Below, piece after piece: positions 6,637 to 13,457 of a stretch of DNA of 43,817 nt; the stretch's first letter is position 1, and each line of letters opens with the position of its first letter. Where the stretch lies: IMG/VR virus record IMGVR_UViG_3300049440_000019, positions 1 to 43,817 of that record; one strand, written 5' to 3'. The DNA comes from a virus. The position numbers and the translations under genes are program-made. The notes beneath the pieces are model-generated. The model saw only the letters and a list, made by a program, of their open reading frames with translations, was not told where the DNA came from and did no database searches.

Positions 6637-6746
6637 TACCACTTCTCCCTACAGGCCATGCAGAAGTGCTGTCCCTCATGGCCAGCATTGAGATCGCAGT
6701 AGCAGCCGTCTTCAGATCCGGCCCGCTTGTTCTCGCAGCAGTTCAC
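6636..6746 (-). CDS. 36-aa Cys-rich micro-protein
   Basis: GTG 6746 lies in a GTGA overlap with the upstream gene, and its TAA overlaps the next ATG. The 36 residues contain six Cys (NCC, GCYC, CMAC) and His in GHEGQHFC, so two metal sites are possible. It is similar in layout to the next upstream mini-gene (6743-6850), which suggests they are related. Function unknown. Confidence 0.65.
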   Translation of the reverse strand: MNCCENKRAGSEDGCYCDLNAGHEGQHFCMACREKW

Positions 6747-6850
6747 CAGGTCTCACCGCATTGAACGCACACATGATCACCATCGTGATCATCCTTGCGA
6801 TTACAGAGACATGTCCCATGGGGGCAGATGTCCCAACACTTGTCACCCAT
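6743..6850 (-). CDS. 35-aa Cys/His-rich micro-protein
   Basis: The start is ATG 6850, overlapping the helicase stop by 8 nt. It contains six cysteines (KCWDICPHGTCLC and CVQC) plus several His/Asp (KDDHDGDHV), consistent with zinc binding. The H-x-G-x-H-x-C-x2-C ending is shared with the following 36-aa gene. Function unknown. Confidence 0.65.
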   Translation of the reverse strand: MGDKCWDICPHGTCLCNRKDDHDGDHVCVQCGETW

Positions 6851-7691
6851 TGTTCCACCACTTCTCGTCTTCGTCGCTGGGTTGTACGATCTCACGGACC
6901 TGACCATCTTCCAGGTCATCCTCATCATCATCTTCGATGCGGAACTGAGAGGGGAAGATGGGAAGAGTGAAGGTTGTCCTACCTGAAGGATCACTTGGCC
7001 CATTGCGGTTCTTCACAATCGCGTAGTGGACGCGATTGCCCTGGATCGCCTGAGTGATGATCAACTCAGGTAGCTGATTGGCCTTGCCCATGATGGACGA
7101 CATGGGAGGGCAGGGATCACCCTTGGCACTCTCACTTGTATGGTGCACGGCCAGAAGGGCCGTGTTCCACATGCCAGCGATCTCCTTCAGTTCTGGCATC
7201 AGGCGCCAGTAGTTCTGTTCCGCGACTCCATCATGGTCGATGTTCATCAGGATGTCAACGGTGGTCAGGTGAGGATACTCGCCGAATAGTTCCCGGAACG
7301 CTTCGCCATGATGAAGGATCTCTTCAATGTCAGGCTTGCTGTTGAAGTCGAACCTGATCTTCGCCCACTGGGCCAGGAACTTGCGAGCAAGCTCAGGCTT
7401 GCTCTCCACGATCTCCTTGCTGACAGCCATGTCCTGCTGGGTCAGCATCGAGAAGACTCGATTGATGATCGTATACTTCGTACTGTCGTTCGAGATGTAC
7501 AGGCTGGGAACTCGAAGCCTGTTGTTGATGTTCAAGCTGCTGATGGTCTTGCCGGAGCCAGGGCCACCAGTCAGCATCGTGACAGCACCACGGTACAGGA
7601 GCGCCTGATGGCGCTCGAATGCCTTGTAGGGTGCAGCCAGTGGCATGGAAGATGCCATGCCTTCCATCACCGCACGATCAAGAGAGCGCAC
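6843..7691 (-). CDS. RecA/DnaB-like replicative helicase ATPase
   Basis: 282 aa from GTG 7691, chosen because AGGTGG lies five bases upstream; ATG 7712 would add seven residues. Walker A is LTGGPGSGKT (about residues 40-49), Walker B is LTTVDILMNID, and AVHHTSES matches a sensor-type motif of the RecA fold. The compact single ATPase domain without an N-terminal DnaB primase-interaction domain resembles actinophage DnaB-like or RecA-like helicases that unwind the phage fork. A very acidic C-tail (IEDDDEDDLEDGQ) may bind partners. It sits upstream of nuclease and primase genes in the same operon. Confidence 0.85.
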   Translation of the reverse strand: MRSLDRAVMEGMASSMPLAAPYKAFERHQALLYRGAVTMLTGGPGSGKTISSLNINNRLRVPSLYISNDSTKYTIINRVFSMLTQQDMAVSKEIVESKPELARKFLAQWAKIRFDFNSKPDIEEILHHGEAFRELFGEYPHLTTVDILMNIDHDGVAEQNYWRLMPELKEIAGMWNTALLAVHHTSESAKGDPCPPMSSIMGKANQLPELIITQAIQGNRVHYAIVKNRNGPSDPSGRTTFTLPIFPSQFRIEDDDEDDLEDGQVREIVQPSDEDEKWWNNG

Positions 7692-7854
7692 TAAGCCACC
7701 TGTCAAGAGCATTCTTCAGGGCAGCGTACTCGGGATACTGCTCGGGTCGATAGTCGATGGTATAGAACAGCTCCCCGGAGAGCGACTTTACATCCATCGT
7801 GCCCATCTTGTACACCACGTTGCCATCATCGTCTACGAGTCGAAGGCTTGCCAT
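7678..7854 (-). CDS. 58-aa hypothetical protein upstream of helicase
   Basis: The start is ATG 7854, preceded by AGGAGTG. Upstream in-frame sequence crosses a hairpin and is not coding-like. N-terminal strands (ASLRLVDDDGNVVYKM) precede a C-terminal helix (YAALKNALDRWLSALS). It overlaps the helicase start by 14 nt. It may be a helicase partner by position only. Confidence 0.65.
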   Translation of the reverse strand: MASLRLVDDDGNVVYKMGTMDVKSLSGELFYTIDYRPEQYPEYAALKNALDRWLSALS

Positions 7855-7868
7855 ATTCACTCCTGAAA

Positions 7869-7888
7869 GGCGGGCCCGAAGGCCCGCC
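7869..7888 (-). promoter_or_regulatory. Intercistronic UUCG hairpin
   Basis: Eight-bp perfect stem (GGCGGGCC with GGCCCGCC) closed by TTCG on the transcribed strand, followed by TTTC, and then the ribosome site of the next gene. It may act as an attenuator, a processing site or an RNA-stability element. Confidence 0.7.
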
Positions 7889-7898
7889 ACTGGATCAG

Positions 7899-8369
7899 TT
7901 ACTCGGACTTGGGGGCGATGCGAGCGACGAACTTGTGGGGGCGAGCACCATCGCCTACGGCAGTCCCGAGACCGGACCACTTGAAGGCAAGGCGAGCGCC
8001 ATCAGGGATATCGGAGAGGTCGAGGCGCATCAGCTCTGCACCGATGGCAGCGTAGTGGCCGTTCTTCTGGAGCCAGATGTTCAGCTTCGGGTAGGTCTCG
8101 ATCACGGGAGGAGTGTCCTCATCCTCCTGGAAACGAGTGACTGTGGCATTGTCCAGCTCGATCACCTGAACGGTGACCTCACGCTTCTCACCCTGCCAGT
8201 CGTTGGTCTTGACGAACGGCTTGCCGACCTTGGCGACAGTGCCGTCAACCTTGTCGCCGATGTCCTTGAACTTGAAGTTCGGGTGTCGCGGGTAGTCCTT
8301 GTCGGAACCGCCGGTCTTCTCCCCGTTCGCACGGGCGAGAGCTTCAGCGTAAAGCGGGTTGATGGGCAC
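7899..8369 (-). CDS. Possible single-stranded-DNA-binding protein
   Basis: 156 aa from GTG 8369, with GGAAGG eight bases upstream. After a 30-residue polar leader, several strands (DKVDGTVAKVG, VTVQVIELDNATVTRF, LNIWLQKNGHYAA, RLAFKWSG) have the spacing of an OB-like barrel. It follows the recombination genes and precedes the helicase, where phages often place ssDNA-binding proteins. This is an inference from predicted strand pattern and context. No signature motif was recognised. Confidence 0.6.
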   Translation of the reverse strand: MPINPLYAEALARANGEKTGGSDKDYPRHPNFKFKDIGDKVDGTVAKVGKPFVKTNDWQGEKREVTVQVIELDNATVTRFQEDEDTPPVIETYPKLNIWLQKNGHYAAIGAELMRLDLSDIPDGARLAFKWSGLGTAVGDGARPHKFVARIAPKSE

Positions 8370-8391
8370 GTAGTACCTTCCTCAATGATTG

Positions 8392-8414
8392 AATGATACC
8401 CACTGGGTATCATT
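8392..8414. promoter_or_regulatory. Perfect 10-bp inverted repeat (operator-like)
   Basis: Arms AATGATACCC (8392-8401) and GGGTATCATT (8405-8414) are separated by three bases. It lies between two leftward genes, just upstream of the GTG at 8369 and after the stop at 8417. There is no T-tract, so a protein-binding operator or an mRNA hairpin is more likely than a terminator. Confidence 0.7.
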
Positions 8415-8416
8415 GC

Positions 8417-8605
8417 CTACTTTATGGAGATGATGATCTTGGAGTCGAGGGCTACCTGGACGGAATCGATCAACTCACTGATCTCCGAATGATGCAGGTG
8501 CATCAGTTCCGGCTTGAAGAACAGCCAGTCATCCAGCCTGCGAGCGGAAGGGTCGCCTGTCAGGCGAGCCTCAGTGAACTCCTTGGCCAATGCTACAGCA
8601 TCCAT
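8417..8605 (-). CDS. 62-aa hypothetical protein
   Basis: ATG 8605 overlaps the upstream stop by one base (TGATG). It is mostly helical, with basic and acidic residues (ALAKEFTEARLTGDPSARRL) and a C-terminal strand (SKIIISIK). It was not recognised. Its position suggests an accessory role in the recombination/replication operon. Confidence 0.65.
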   Translation of the reverse strand: MDAVALAKEFTEARLTGDPSARRLDDWLFFKPELMHLHHSEISELIDSVQVALDSKIIISIK

Positions 8606-8994
8606 CAGAAGTCTGCAAAGGGGTCACCAGCGGGCTTGGCAGACTGCTCCGCCACAACCTCCCAGGGCTTGACGGGAACGGCCTCTACGGGCCGTTCCCA
8701 GGGCTTCTGGGCCCTGTCCTGAACGTCGATCACCTTGGCGTCAAGCTCCTGGATGATCAACTCTTCAGGGGCAAGGCTGGGAGCGGCCTTCTTGATCGGC
8801 TCACTCAATGCCTTGACTGCCTGGTCTCGACCATACAGGACTGCCGCCTTGAGGCTGGCATGGTAGTCACCCAGGGCAACCTCCATGTCAACATCCTTGC
8901 CCAGGAAGAGATCGGAGAACTCTTCACCGCTGATCGTCAGATGAACGTACTCCCACTGTCCAACGCTGACTGCGAATTCTGCCGAGTAGCTCAA
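8605..8994 (-). CDS. 129-aa protein with SSB-like acidic tail
   Basis: It starts with TTG 8994 in a TTGA overlap with the Cas4-like gene. The N-terminal half is strand-rich (SVGQWEYVHLTISGEEFSDL), the middle is a helix with Lys/Arg, and the C-terminus is Pro-rich and ends in DPFADF. That end resembles the acidic-aromatic tips by which SSB proteins recruit partners. It may work with the neighbouring exonuclease. A 10-bp perfect hairpin (8674-8699) lies inside the gene. Confidence 0.6.
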   Translation of the reverse strand: MSYSAEFAVSVGQWEYVHLTISGEEFSDLFLGKDVDMEVALGDYHASLKAAVLYGRDQAVKALSEPIKKAAPSLAPEELIIQELDAKVIDVQDRAQKPWERPVEAVPVKPWEVVAEQSAKPAGDPFADF

Positions 8995-9848
8995 AACGGA
9001 ATCACTCCATCCTTCTCGGGTGTGTCATAGTAGTTGGTCCGGGGGGTCTTGCCTGACATGGTGCGGCAGTTCAGGATCTGGGGACAGAACTTGCAGTTGA
9101 ACTGAGCAAGGGCAGGGAAGACGCCCTTCTGGATCTTCCGCTCCACCTCATGGTACATGGCACCCATGGACTCGGGAGTTTCCTTGAGAGTCACCGGACG
9201 CGCTTTAGGCGCGTCCGGATTGAGCATGACCCACAGGCCAGTGTAGTCGGGTCGGCCAAGACTGTAGTCCCTACCTGAACACGGAAGATCGAGAAGCTTC
9301 GACCCAAGGAGGGCCTTGTACGTCTCAAGCTGAAGGTTGTCCTTCGGCTTTGACTTACCAGTCTTCCAGTCCACGATCACTGGGCCATGCTTCTTGTGTT
9401 CACCGAGGAGGTCAGGGAATGCCTTGATGATCATCTCACATCCAGGCAGATAGCCTGTGATGTCAGGCTCTACTTCCCAGACTTCGATCTCTTCAAGGAA
9501 GTCTTCAGCCTTTTGGACACAAGCGATCGAGAGGGCAAGAGCCCTCTCTTCGATGACTGGCTCTTCCTTGGAGCCACCATGGAGCCACTTGGAAGTGTCT
9601 GGCTCGATGGCCATGAGTCGGGAGACTTCGTCATAGAAGAAGTCTTCGACGGAACGGGGAGGGTAGCCGACGGAGGGACCGAGGTATTCGGCTGACTTGA
9701 GCAGGCACTCAATGTACTTATGGACAGCAGTGCCAATAGCAAAGTACCAGGCAGGAACCGCTTCAGCATTCTTGATCCGTGACAGATAGTAGCTGCGTGG
9801 ACATGACTTGTAACTGGAGAGCGATGAGTAGCTCAAGTGATCGACCAT
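8991..9848 (-). CDS. Cas4/RecB-family exonuclease
   Basis: 285 aa. The motifs of the Cas4/PD-(D/E)XK family appear in order: SYSSLSSYKSCPRSYYLSRI (C16), GTAVHKYIE (H43), FPDLLGE (D146), VIVDWKTGKSK (D160 and K162), QLETYKALL, and a C-terminal CKFCPQILNC (C252, C255, C261). The four Cys should hold an Fe-S cluster, as in Cas4 and AddB. Such phage enzymes act as 5'-3' or 3'-5' exonucleases in recombination or end processing. A TACAAT hexamer lies six bases before the ATG, so the gene may also have its own leaderless promoter. There is no CRISPR array here. Confidence 0.88.
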   Translation of the reverse strand: MVDHLSYSSLSSYKSCPRSYYLSRIKNAEAVPAWYFAIGTAVHKYIECLLKSAEYLGPSVGYPPRSVEDFFYDEVSRLMAIEPDTSKWLHGGSKEEPVIEERALALSIACVQKAEDFLEEIEVWEVEPDITGYLPGCEMIIKAFPDLLGEHKKHGPVIVDWKTGKSKPKDNLQLETYKALLGSKLLDLPCSGRDYSLGRPDYTGLWVMLNPDAPKARPVTLKETPESMGAMYHEVERKIQKGVFPALAQFNCKFCPQILNCRTMSGKTPRTNYYDTPEKDGVIPF

Positions 9849-9863
9849 TCACTCATTGTACCA

Positions 9864-10547
9864 CTAGGGGTGGCTTGAGAATGCCCCCTTGACCCTCATC
9901 CTGTGGCACTTCAGGCAGACCCATTGCCCGACCTGCTTGCCATTGCGCTCATAGTAGGAGAATTTGCCGAACTCCGCAGTCCTTGGATGACCATGGCTGC
10001 ATGTGGACTTGACCCTTGCCCTTGCATCCCGGCAAGGGATGCAGAAGTTGATCGTCATGGGAAGTCCCTTTCGGGTGACTTCCTTCTTGCCCCAATTCTC
10101 GGGGGTCTTGGGGTGTCCATTGGAGCAGGACTTGTTGGCAGACATTGCCTTGTAGGCAATGGTCGCCTTCATGTTCTGGCATCCTCGGCACCCTTGATTG
10201 CGGATGTCTTCGATGCTCAAGATCCCATGAAGACCTTCACGGCAGATGCCTCTCTCAAGGAGTGTGGCACCTTCACGTGGCTTGAGAGGTGGCTCCTTGG
10301 GGAGCCACTTTGTCGCCTTGGGCCTTGATGACTTGGATCCGAAACGTTCTGGCATCAAGCCAGAACGTACTGACCAGAAGAGATCTTCAGTAGTAGCACC
10401 AGTCAGACATTCATGGGTGACTGGGCACTTGGAGCAGAACATGTCAATGTAGCTCTGTGCATCTTTCTTGCTACCTGGAGTCGGATCTGAATCAGGGCTG
10501 CATGTAGCGAAGTCTTTCCAGTCATCCATGTCTTTGGACTTCTTCAT
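9864..10547 (-). CDS. WhiB-like protein fused to three zinc-finger repeats
   Basis: 227 aa. Residues 8-70 carry a WhiB layout: C16, C38, C41 and C47 (C-x2-C-x5-C at the end), followed by LFWSVRSGLMPERFG, the place of the usual G[VI]WGG turn. WhiB proteins bind a [4Fe-4S] cluster and usually contact sigma factor to regulate transcription in actinobacteria. Residues 100-220 hold three repeats of C-x3-4-H/GH ... C-x2-C (C102/C120/C123, C141/C169/C172, C183/C211/C214) that resemble zinc modules of actinophage HNH-type proteins. The start ATG 10547 has GGGGAGTGA. It may redirect host transcription. The fusion is unusual. Confidence 0.75.
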   Translation of the reverse strand: MKKSKDMDDWKDFATCSPDSDPTPGSKKDAQSYIDMFCSKCPVTHECLTGATTEDLFWSVRSGLMPERFGSKSSRPKATKWLPKEPPLKPREGATLLERGICREGLHGILSIEDIRNQGCRGCQNMKATIAYKAMSANKSCSNGHPKTPENWGKKEVTRKGLPMTINFCIPCRDARARVKSTCSHGHPRTAEFGKFSYYERNGKQVGQWVCLKCHRMRVKGAFSSHP

Positions 10548-10562
10548 TCACTCCCCGTTCCA

Positions 10563-10586
10563 AGACGGCCCCCAAAGGGGCCGTCT
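10563..10586. promoter_or_regulatory. GC-rich hairpin upstream of WhiB-like gene
   Basis: Ten-bp perfect stem (AGACGGCCCC with GGGGCCGTCT) and 4-base loop in the leader of the 9864-10547 gene. No T-tract follows on the transcribed strand. It is another intercistronic hairpin of the kind found throughout this genome. Confidence 0.65.
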
Positions 10587-10786
10587 CTCTGATATATAGA
10601 CAAGTCAGGCTTGCCTTACTTTACTGTCCATCTGTTGGCGAGCTCTTGCTTACCTGGTTAGGCTGCTTGTCGTGCTCCCTTGGGGTCGCACTCGGCAGCC
10701 TTTCGGGGCTTCTTGGTTATCTTGTCTTGCCTTCGCTCTTGAGCTTATCATACGCCACCAAATCACGCAACCTCACGGTGACGTGG
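10587..10786. other. Non-coding spacer between leftward gene groups
   Basis: About 200 bases without a convincing gene. On the minus strand there is an 11-bp perfect hairpin (10772-10796, overlapping the upstream stop) and an AT-rich TATATATC that could be a -10. Several CTTGCT/CTTGCC words recur on the plus strand. Short frames of 19-33 codons exist but none has both a ribosome site and coupling. Confidence 0.5.
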
Positions 10787-10906
10787 TCACCGTGAGTAGT
10801 CAAGGGGCTTCAGATAGTGACAGGAGCAGCGACACCAGACACAGGAGCCAGGCTCTGTGGACTCATGCCTGCCCTCAAGGCAGGCCGTGCTCTTGTGATC
10901 ACTCAC
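10787..10906 (-). CDS. 39-aa Cys-rich protein
   Basis: GTG 10906 has AGGAG seven bases upstream and overlaps the end of the preceding gene by 8 nt. The sequence has one early Cys, two His, and a dense cluster near the end (SCVWCRCSCHYL), consistent with metal binding. It adds to the set of micro-proteins in this operon. Function unknown. Confidence 0.6.
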   Translation of the reverse strand: MSDHKSTACLEGRHESTEPGSCVWCRCSCHYLKPLDYSR

Positions 10907-11090
10907 CCCAGCGCTCCTGACTGAAGTCGGACCACACTCCGGGCTTAGGGCTGCACGTCCCCAGGTGGGCAACTACGGCCTCTTCAGTGAACTCCTGGAC
11001 CAACTCCCCAGACTGCTCCCGTGAGGCCGCCAGAGCGGCCTTCTTGGACCGTGCAGAGGCGGGCTTGAAGGTGCCCTTGCGATGCCTCAT
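10899..11090 (-). CDS. 63-aa hypothetical protein with basic N-terminus
   Basis: ATG 11090 overlaps the upstream stop (ATGA). The N-terminus is very basic (MRHRKGTFKPASARSKKAAL), followed by an acidic middle (ELVQEFTEEAVVAHL). It might bind nucleic acid. It was not recognised. Confidence 0.6.
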   Translation of the reverse strand: MRHRKGTFKPASARSKKAALAASREQSGELVQEFTEEAVVAHLGTCSPKPGVWSDFSQERWGE

Positions 11091-11251
11091 CGGTGCAGCT
11101 CCCTTTCAATCTCGAAGATGAACTTCCAGGTGTCACTACTGGAGCTGTGCTCGGGCTCATTGGACCAGAGGACCGCGTTGAGAATGCTCTGGAACAGATC
11201 CTCGTCAATAGTGAGAGTGATCATGCGCTTGCTGATGCTGAACTCGTTCAC
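11087..11251 (-). CDS. 54-aa hypothetical protein
   Basis: GTG 11251 lies in a GTGA overlap with the upstream gene, and the TGA overlaps the next ATG. It reads as a small alpha-beta protein (RMITLTIDEDLFQSILNAV, then FIFEIERELHR). It was not recognised. Confidence 0.65.
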   Translation of the reverse strand: MNEFSISKRMITLTIDEDLFQSILNAVLWSNEPEHSSSSDTWKFIFEIERELHR

Positions 11252-11610
11252 AGGTTCTCCTCGATCCAGTCAGCTATCTCGTTAAAGATCTTGAGTTCAC
11301 TGTCATTCATGCATGACAGCACCCTGGCCGCTTCCTCGCTGATTCCAGTGCGCTTGATCGTCTCATCAGGAAGGAAGGAGAAGTTCAGATAGGCGGCCGG
11401 GTTAATGGCATCACGGTACACGGAGAGTTCAGAACCGTAAAGGACCACCCTGACAAGAAGGCCCTTCTTTTCCTCGATGTCGCAGGCAACGCCAAGGCAG
11501 CAGAACTCGCCCTGCTTGTTTCGGAGTGCGCCTCGACCCTGTGGATACTCGCCACTTCGCAGTGCGGCAAGCCAGTCAGCCTTGAACTCAGGATTCATCT
11601 TCTGGTACAT
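11248..11610 (-). CDS. Conserved phage protein with CCLGVACD motif
   Basis: The start is taken as ATG 11610 (120 aa), with AAGGAG ten bases upstream; ATG 11619 is too close to that site. It begins MYQKMNPEFKADWLAALRSG, then QGRGALRNKQGEFCCLGVACD. This W-x-ALRSG-Y-QG-GALR ... CCLGVxCD pattern is a widespread phage and bacterial family of unknown function that I recognise from pattern only. It is the first gene of the leftward block and is divergent from the metallophosphoesterase gene 38 bases away. Confidence 0.75.
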   Translation of the reverse strand: MYQKMNPEFKADWLAALRSGEYPQGRGALRNKQGEFCCLGVACDIEEKKGLLVRVVLYGSELSVYRDAINPAAYLNFSFLPDETIKRTGISEEAARVLSCMNDSELKIFNEIADWIEENL

Positions 11611-11613
11611 GAT

Positions 11614-11642
11614 TTGCATACTCCTTCGACTGATCGTATAGT
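11614..11642 (+). promoter_or_regulatory. Promoter for leaderless metallophosphoesterase mRNA
   Basis: TTGCAT (11614-11619), 17 bases, TATAGT (11637-11642), then six bases before the ATG at 11649. Transcription would begin at or next to the A of the start codon, and no ribosome site is present. A leaderless mRNA, common in actinobacteria, is therefore inferred. Confidence 0.7.
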
Positions 11643-11648
11643 TGACAC

Positions 11649-12407
11649 ATGGCGACACGAACTGCACTCATCATTCCGGACCTACAGGTACCGCTGCATG
11701 ACTCGGAGTACGTCAGCAAGCTAATTGACGTAGCCGAGTATGTCTCCCCGGATATTCTTCTGTTCATCGGGGACCTGACTGACAGCACAGAGGTCAGTCG
11801 CTGGGTGAAGGGTCGTCCCGGTGAGTTCACGGGCAACCTTCAGGATGCCTTCGATCAGACGAAGAGCATCGTGCAGCGCTTTCGCGCTGCTGTCGGAGAA
11901 GACTGTGAGGTGATCTTGCAGGATTCCAACCATGACGAGAGGACTCGTAAGTATGTTGAGCAATATGCGCCCGCGCTGTCATCGCTGCGTTCTCTTGACC
12001 TTGAATCTCTCCTGGGTCTTGACCGAGCCAAGGTCTCATTGGTGCATGGAGTGCACGAGTTCCTACCCGGAGTGGTGTCTTTCCATGGACACGAGAGGGC
12101 TTATACAAGCATCCCGGGTCGCTGGGGACTCCTCCGAGTGGTGGAGCACGGTAAGCATATCGTCTATGGACACACTCACACACCTGGGCTGTTCGTAACA
12201 GCCCAGGGAATTGGCGAGGATCGCAAGAATCTCTGGGCCATGAACGTCGGTCACGGCATGGACATGAAGAAGGCCGAGTATCTCCAGGATGGCTATGCCA
12301 CCTGGGCTCAAGGCTTCGGGGTCATCACTCACGATGGCGTCAATGCCATGCCGGAGCTGGTCGTGGCCATGGACGGGAAGTTTCAGTTCGATGGGAGGAT
12401 CTGGTGA
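11649..12407 (+). CDS. Calcineurin-like metallophosphoesterase
   Basis: 252 aa. The metal-binding motifs of the metallophosphatase superfamily are in order: IIPDLQVPLHD (D11, in the place of the usual DxH), FIGDLTDS (GD, D42), SNHDE (N94, H95), VSFHGHE (H146) and YGHTHTPG (H174, H176). Such phage enzymes hydrolyse phosphodiesters or phosphomonoesters; a DNA/RNA end-processing or 2',3'-cyclic phosphate substrate is possible but cannot be told here. It is the first gene of a short rightward unit that lies between two leftward blocks. An 11-bp perfect hairpin (12183-12207) lies inside it. Confidence 0.88.
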   Translation: MATRTALIIPDLQVPLHDSEYVSKLIDVAEYVSPDILLFIGDLTDSTEVSRWVKGRPGEFTGNLQDAFDQTKSIVQRFRAAVGEDCEVILQDSNHDERTRKYVEQYAPALSSLRSLDLESLLGLDRAKVSLVHGVHEFLPGVVSFHGHERAYTSIPGRWGLLRVVEHGKHIVYGHTHTPGLFVTAQGIGEDRKNLWAMNVGHGMDMKKAEYLQDGYATWAQGFGVITHDGVNAMPELVVAMDGKFQFDGRIW

Positions 12408-12529
12408 TGGATGAGACCGAGGAGATCACTATCAAACTTCCAGATCTTGAGTTGTACAAGGCGATCGGATGGCTTGACCAGGGTGGAATCTTCCACGAAT
12501 TCAAGGAGGTGACCGATGGATCTCAGTAA
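12407..12529 (+). CDS. 40-aa acidic hypothetical protein
   Basis: ATG 12407 overlaps the stop of the phosphoesterase gene (TGATG). It is 40 residues with an acidic start (MDETEEITIKLPDLELYKA) and a terminal helix. It overlaps the next gene by 14 nt; the ribosome site of that gene (AAGGAGG) lies within its end. Function unknown. Confidence 0.6.
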   Translation: MDETEEITIKLPDLELYKAIGWLDQGGIFHEFKEVTDGSQ

Positions 12530-13211
12530 GATCACTCCATGGATCGACAGTGCCGCAACCTTCACATATCGGGCATATGCATCTTGGATCTCTCTTCCTG
12601 ATGTGAAGGCGCGGCTCTGGCTCTGGACCATCGAGAACGAAACCCGAGTGGATGACTATCTCAGCCAGCCGGATGGAGAGCGGATAGTCCGCTCAATCCT
12701 CTCCAAGGAGGCCCGAACCTACGCACTTAAGGAGCGCGCAGTGAGCAATGGAGTTGACCCGGCAGATCTGGCCTGGTACTCGGTCACCATGATTCGCAAG
12801 ATCCTGCCTGATGTCTTCGATTATGAGGACTGGCAGTCTTTCGAGTCAGGTGGTTCTGATGGTCGAGGCAGCAAGCCGGTCGCCAATGCGACCGGAGACA
12901 GGCTGGCCTACATCCTGGATATCAAGGGAGCACTCACCTCGCTCCAGGAAGATCATGTGGGGCTGCTCCGCGAGCACTATGGCAAGGGGGTCAGCCTGAA
13001 GGCTTGTGCTATCGCCCTCGGCATCAGTGACGACGCCTGCCAGAAGCGGCTACAGCGCGCCGTGTACGCCATCGCAGACAAGCTCAACGGAGTTCGTGAG
13101 CACGACCCCTACGAGGCTGTCAACGGGCAGTTCGACACTCGCACGAAGGGCCGCAAGGCCATGTCCAACGCAGCCGCAAGGGCTGCTACTGATGCGAACT
13201 GGTCCGAGTAA
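12516..13211 (+). CDS. Sigma-region-4-like transcription regulator
   Basis: 231 aa from ATG 12516, with AAGGAGG eight bases upstream. Residues 139-190 contain the sigma-70 region 4 pattern: a helix with LQEDHVGLLREHYGKG, then SLKACAIALGISDDACQKRL as the helix-turn-helix, then RAVYAIADKL. Region 2 is not evident in the N-terminal 130 residues, which are helical and aromatic. It could replace sigma contacts at middle or late phage promoters or act as an anti-sigma/regulator. The isolated rightward unit and its terminator fit an independently timed regulator. Confidence 0.7.
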   Translation: MDLSKITPWIDSAATFTYRAYASWISLPDVKARLWLWTIENETRVDDYLSQPDGERIVRSILSKEARTYALKERAVSNGVDPADLAWYSVTMIRKILPDVFDYEDWQSFESGGSDGRGSKPVANATGDRLAYILDIKGALTSLQEDHVGLLREHYGKGVSLKACAIALGISDDACQKRLQRAVYAIADKLNGVREHDPYEAVNGQFDTRTKGRKAMSNAAARAATDANWSE

Positions 13212-13228
13212 CTGACAGTTGGTGAATC

Positions 13229-13250
13229 GACAGGGCCGGAAGGCCCTGTC
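13229..13250. terminator. Convergent hairpin between 13211 (+) and 13257 (-)
   Basis: Nine-bp perfect stem GACAGGGCC/GGCCCTGTC with a GGAA (plus) or TTCC (minus) loop, placed exactly between convergent gene ends. The T-tract is weak on both sides (TCATCATC). The position strongly suggests a bidirectional terminator. Confidence 0.7.
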
Positions 13251-13256
13251 TCATCA

Positions 13257-13457
13257 TCACGCGTCAGGCTTGGCCTTGCGCTTGATCTCCCAGTGGGTCA
13301 CCCTGGACCCGAGAAGCGAGATGCTGATCGACAGAATCATCGCTGCAATGAATGCGAGAACCATAGGGAAACCCAGCCAGGTAGGGATCACGACTGCAAT
13401 CACCATTGCGGCAAGATTCCAGGTGATGAGCCGGAACCAGAAACCGAAGTTGCTCAC
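13257..13457 (-). CDS. 66-aa membrane protein (two segments)
   Basis: GTG 13457 abuts the stop of the upstream gene. Two hydrophobic segments (about residues 8-28 and 31-50) are separated by a Gly/Pro turn, with a basic tail (EIKRKAKPDA). It is the final gene of the leftward block from 20 kb. It may affect the host membrane or act as an accessory holin. Function unknown. Confidence 0.65.
   Translation of the reverse strand: MSNFGFWFRLITWNLAAMVIAVVIPTWLGFPMVLAFIAAMILSISISLLGSRVTHWEIKRKAKPDA

Noticed and set aside
8991-9848. Possible CRISPR-Cas locus suggested by the Cas4-like gene
   Set aside because: No repeat-spacer array or other cas gene occurs; stand-alone Cas4-like nucleases are common in phages.
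10587-10786. Short minus-strand frames of 19-33 codons after the 10787 gene
   Set aside because: None has a ribosome site together with stop-start coupling, and competing frames overlap each other.
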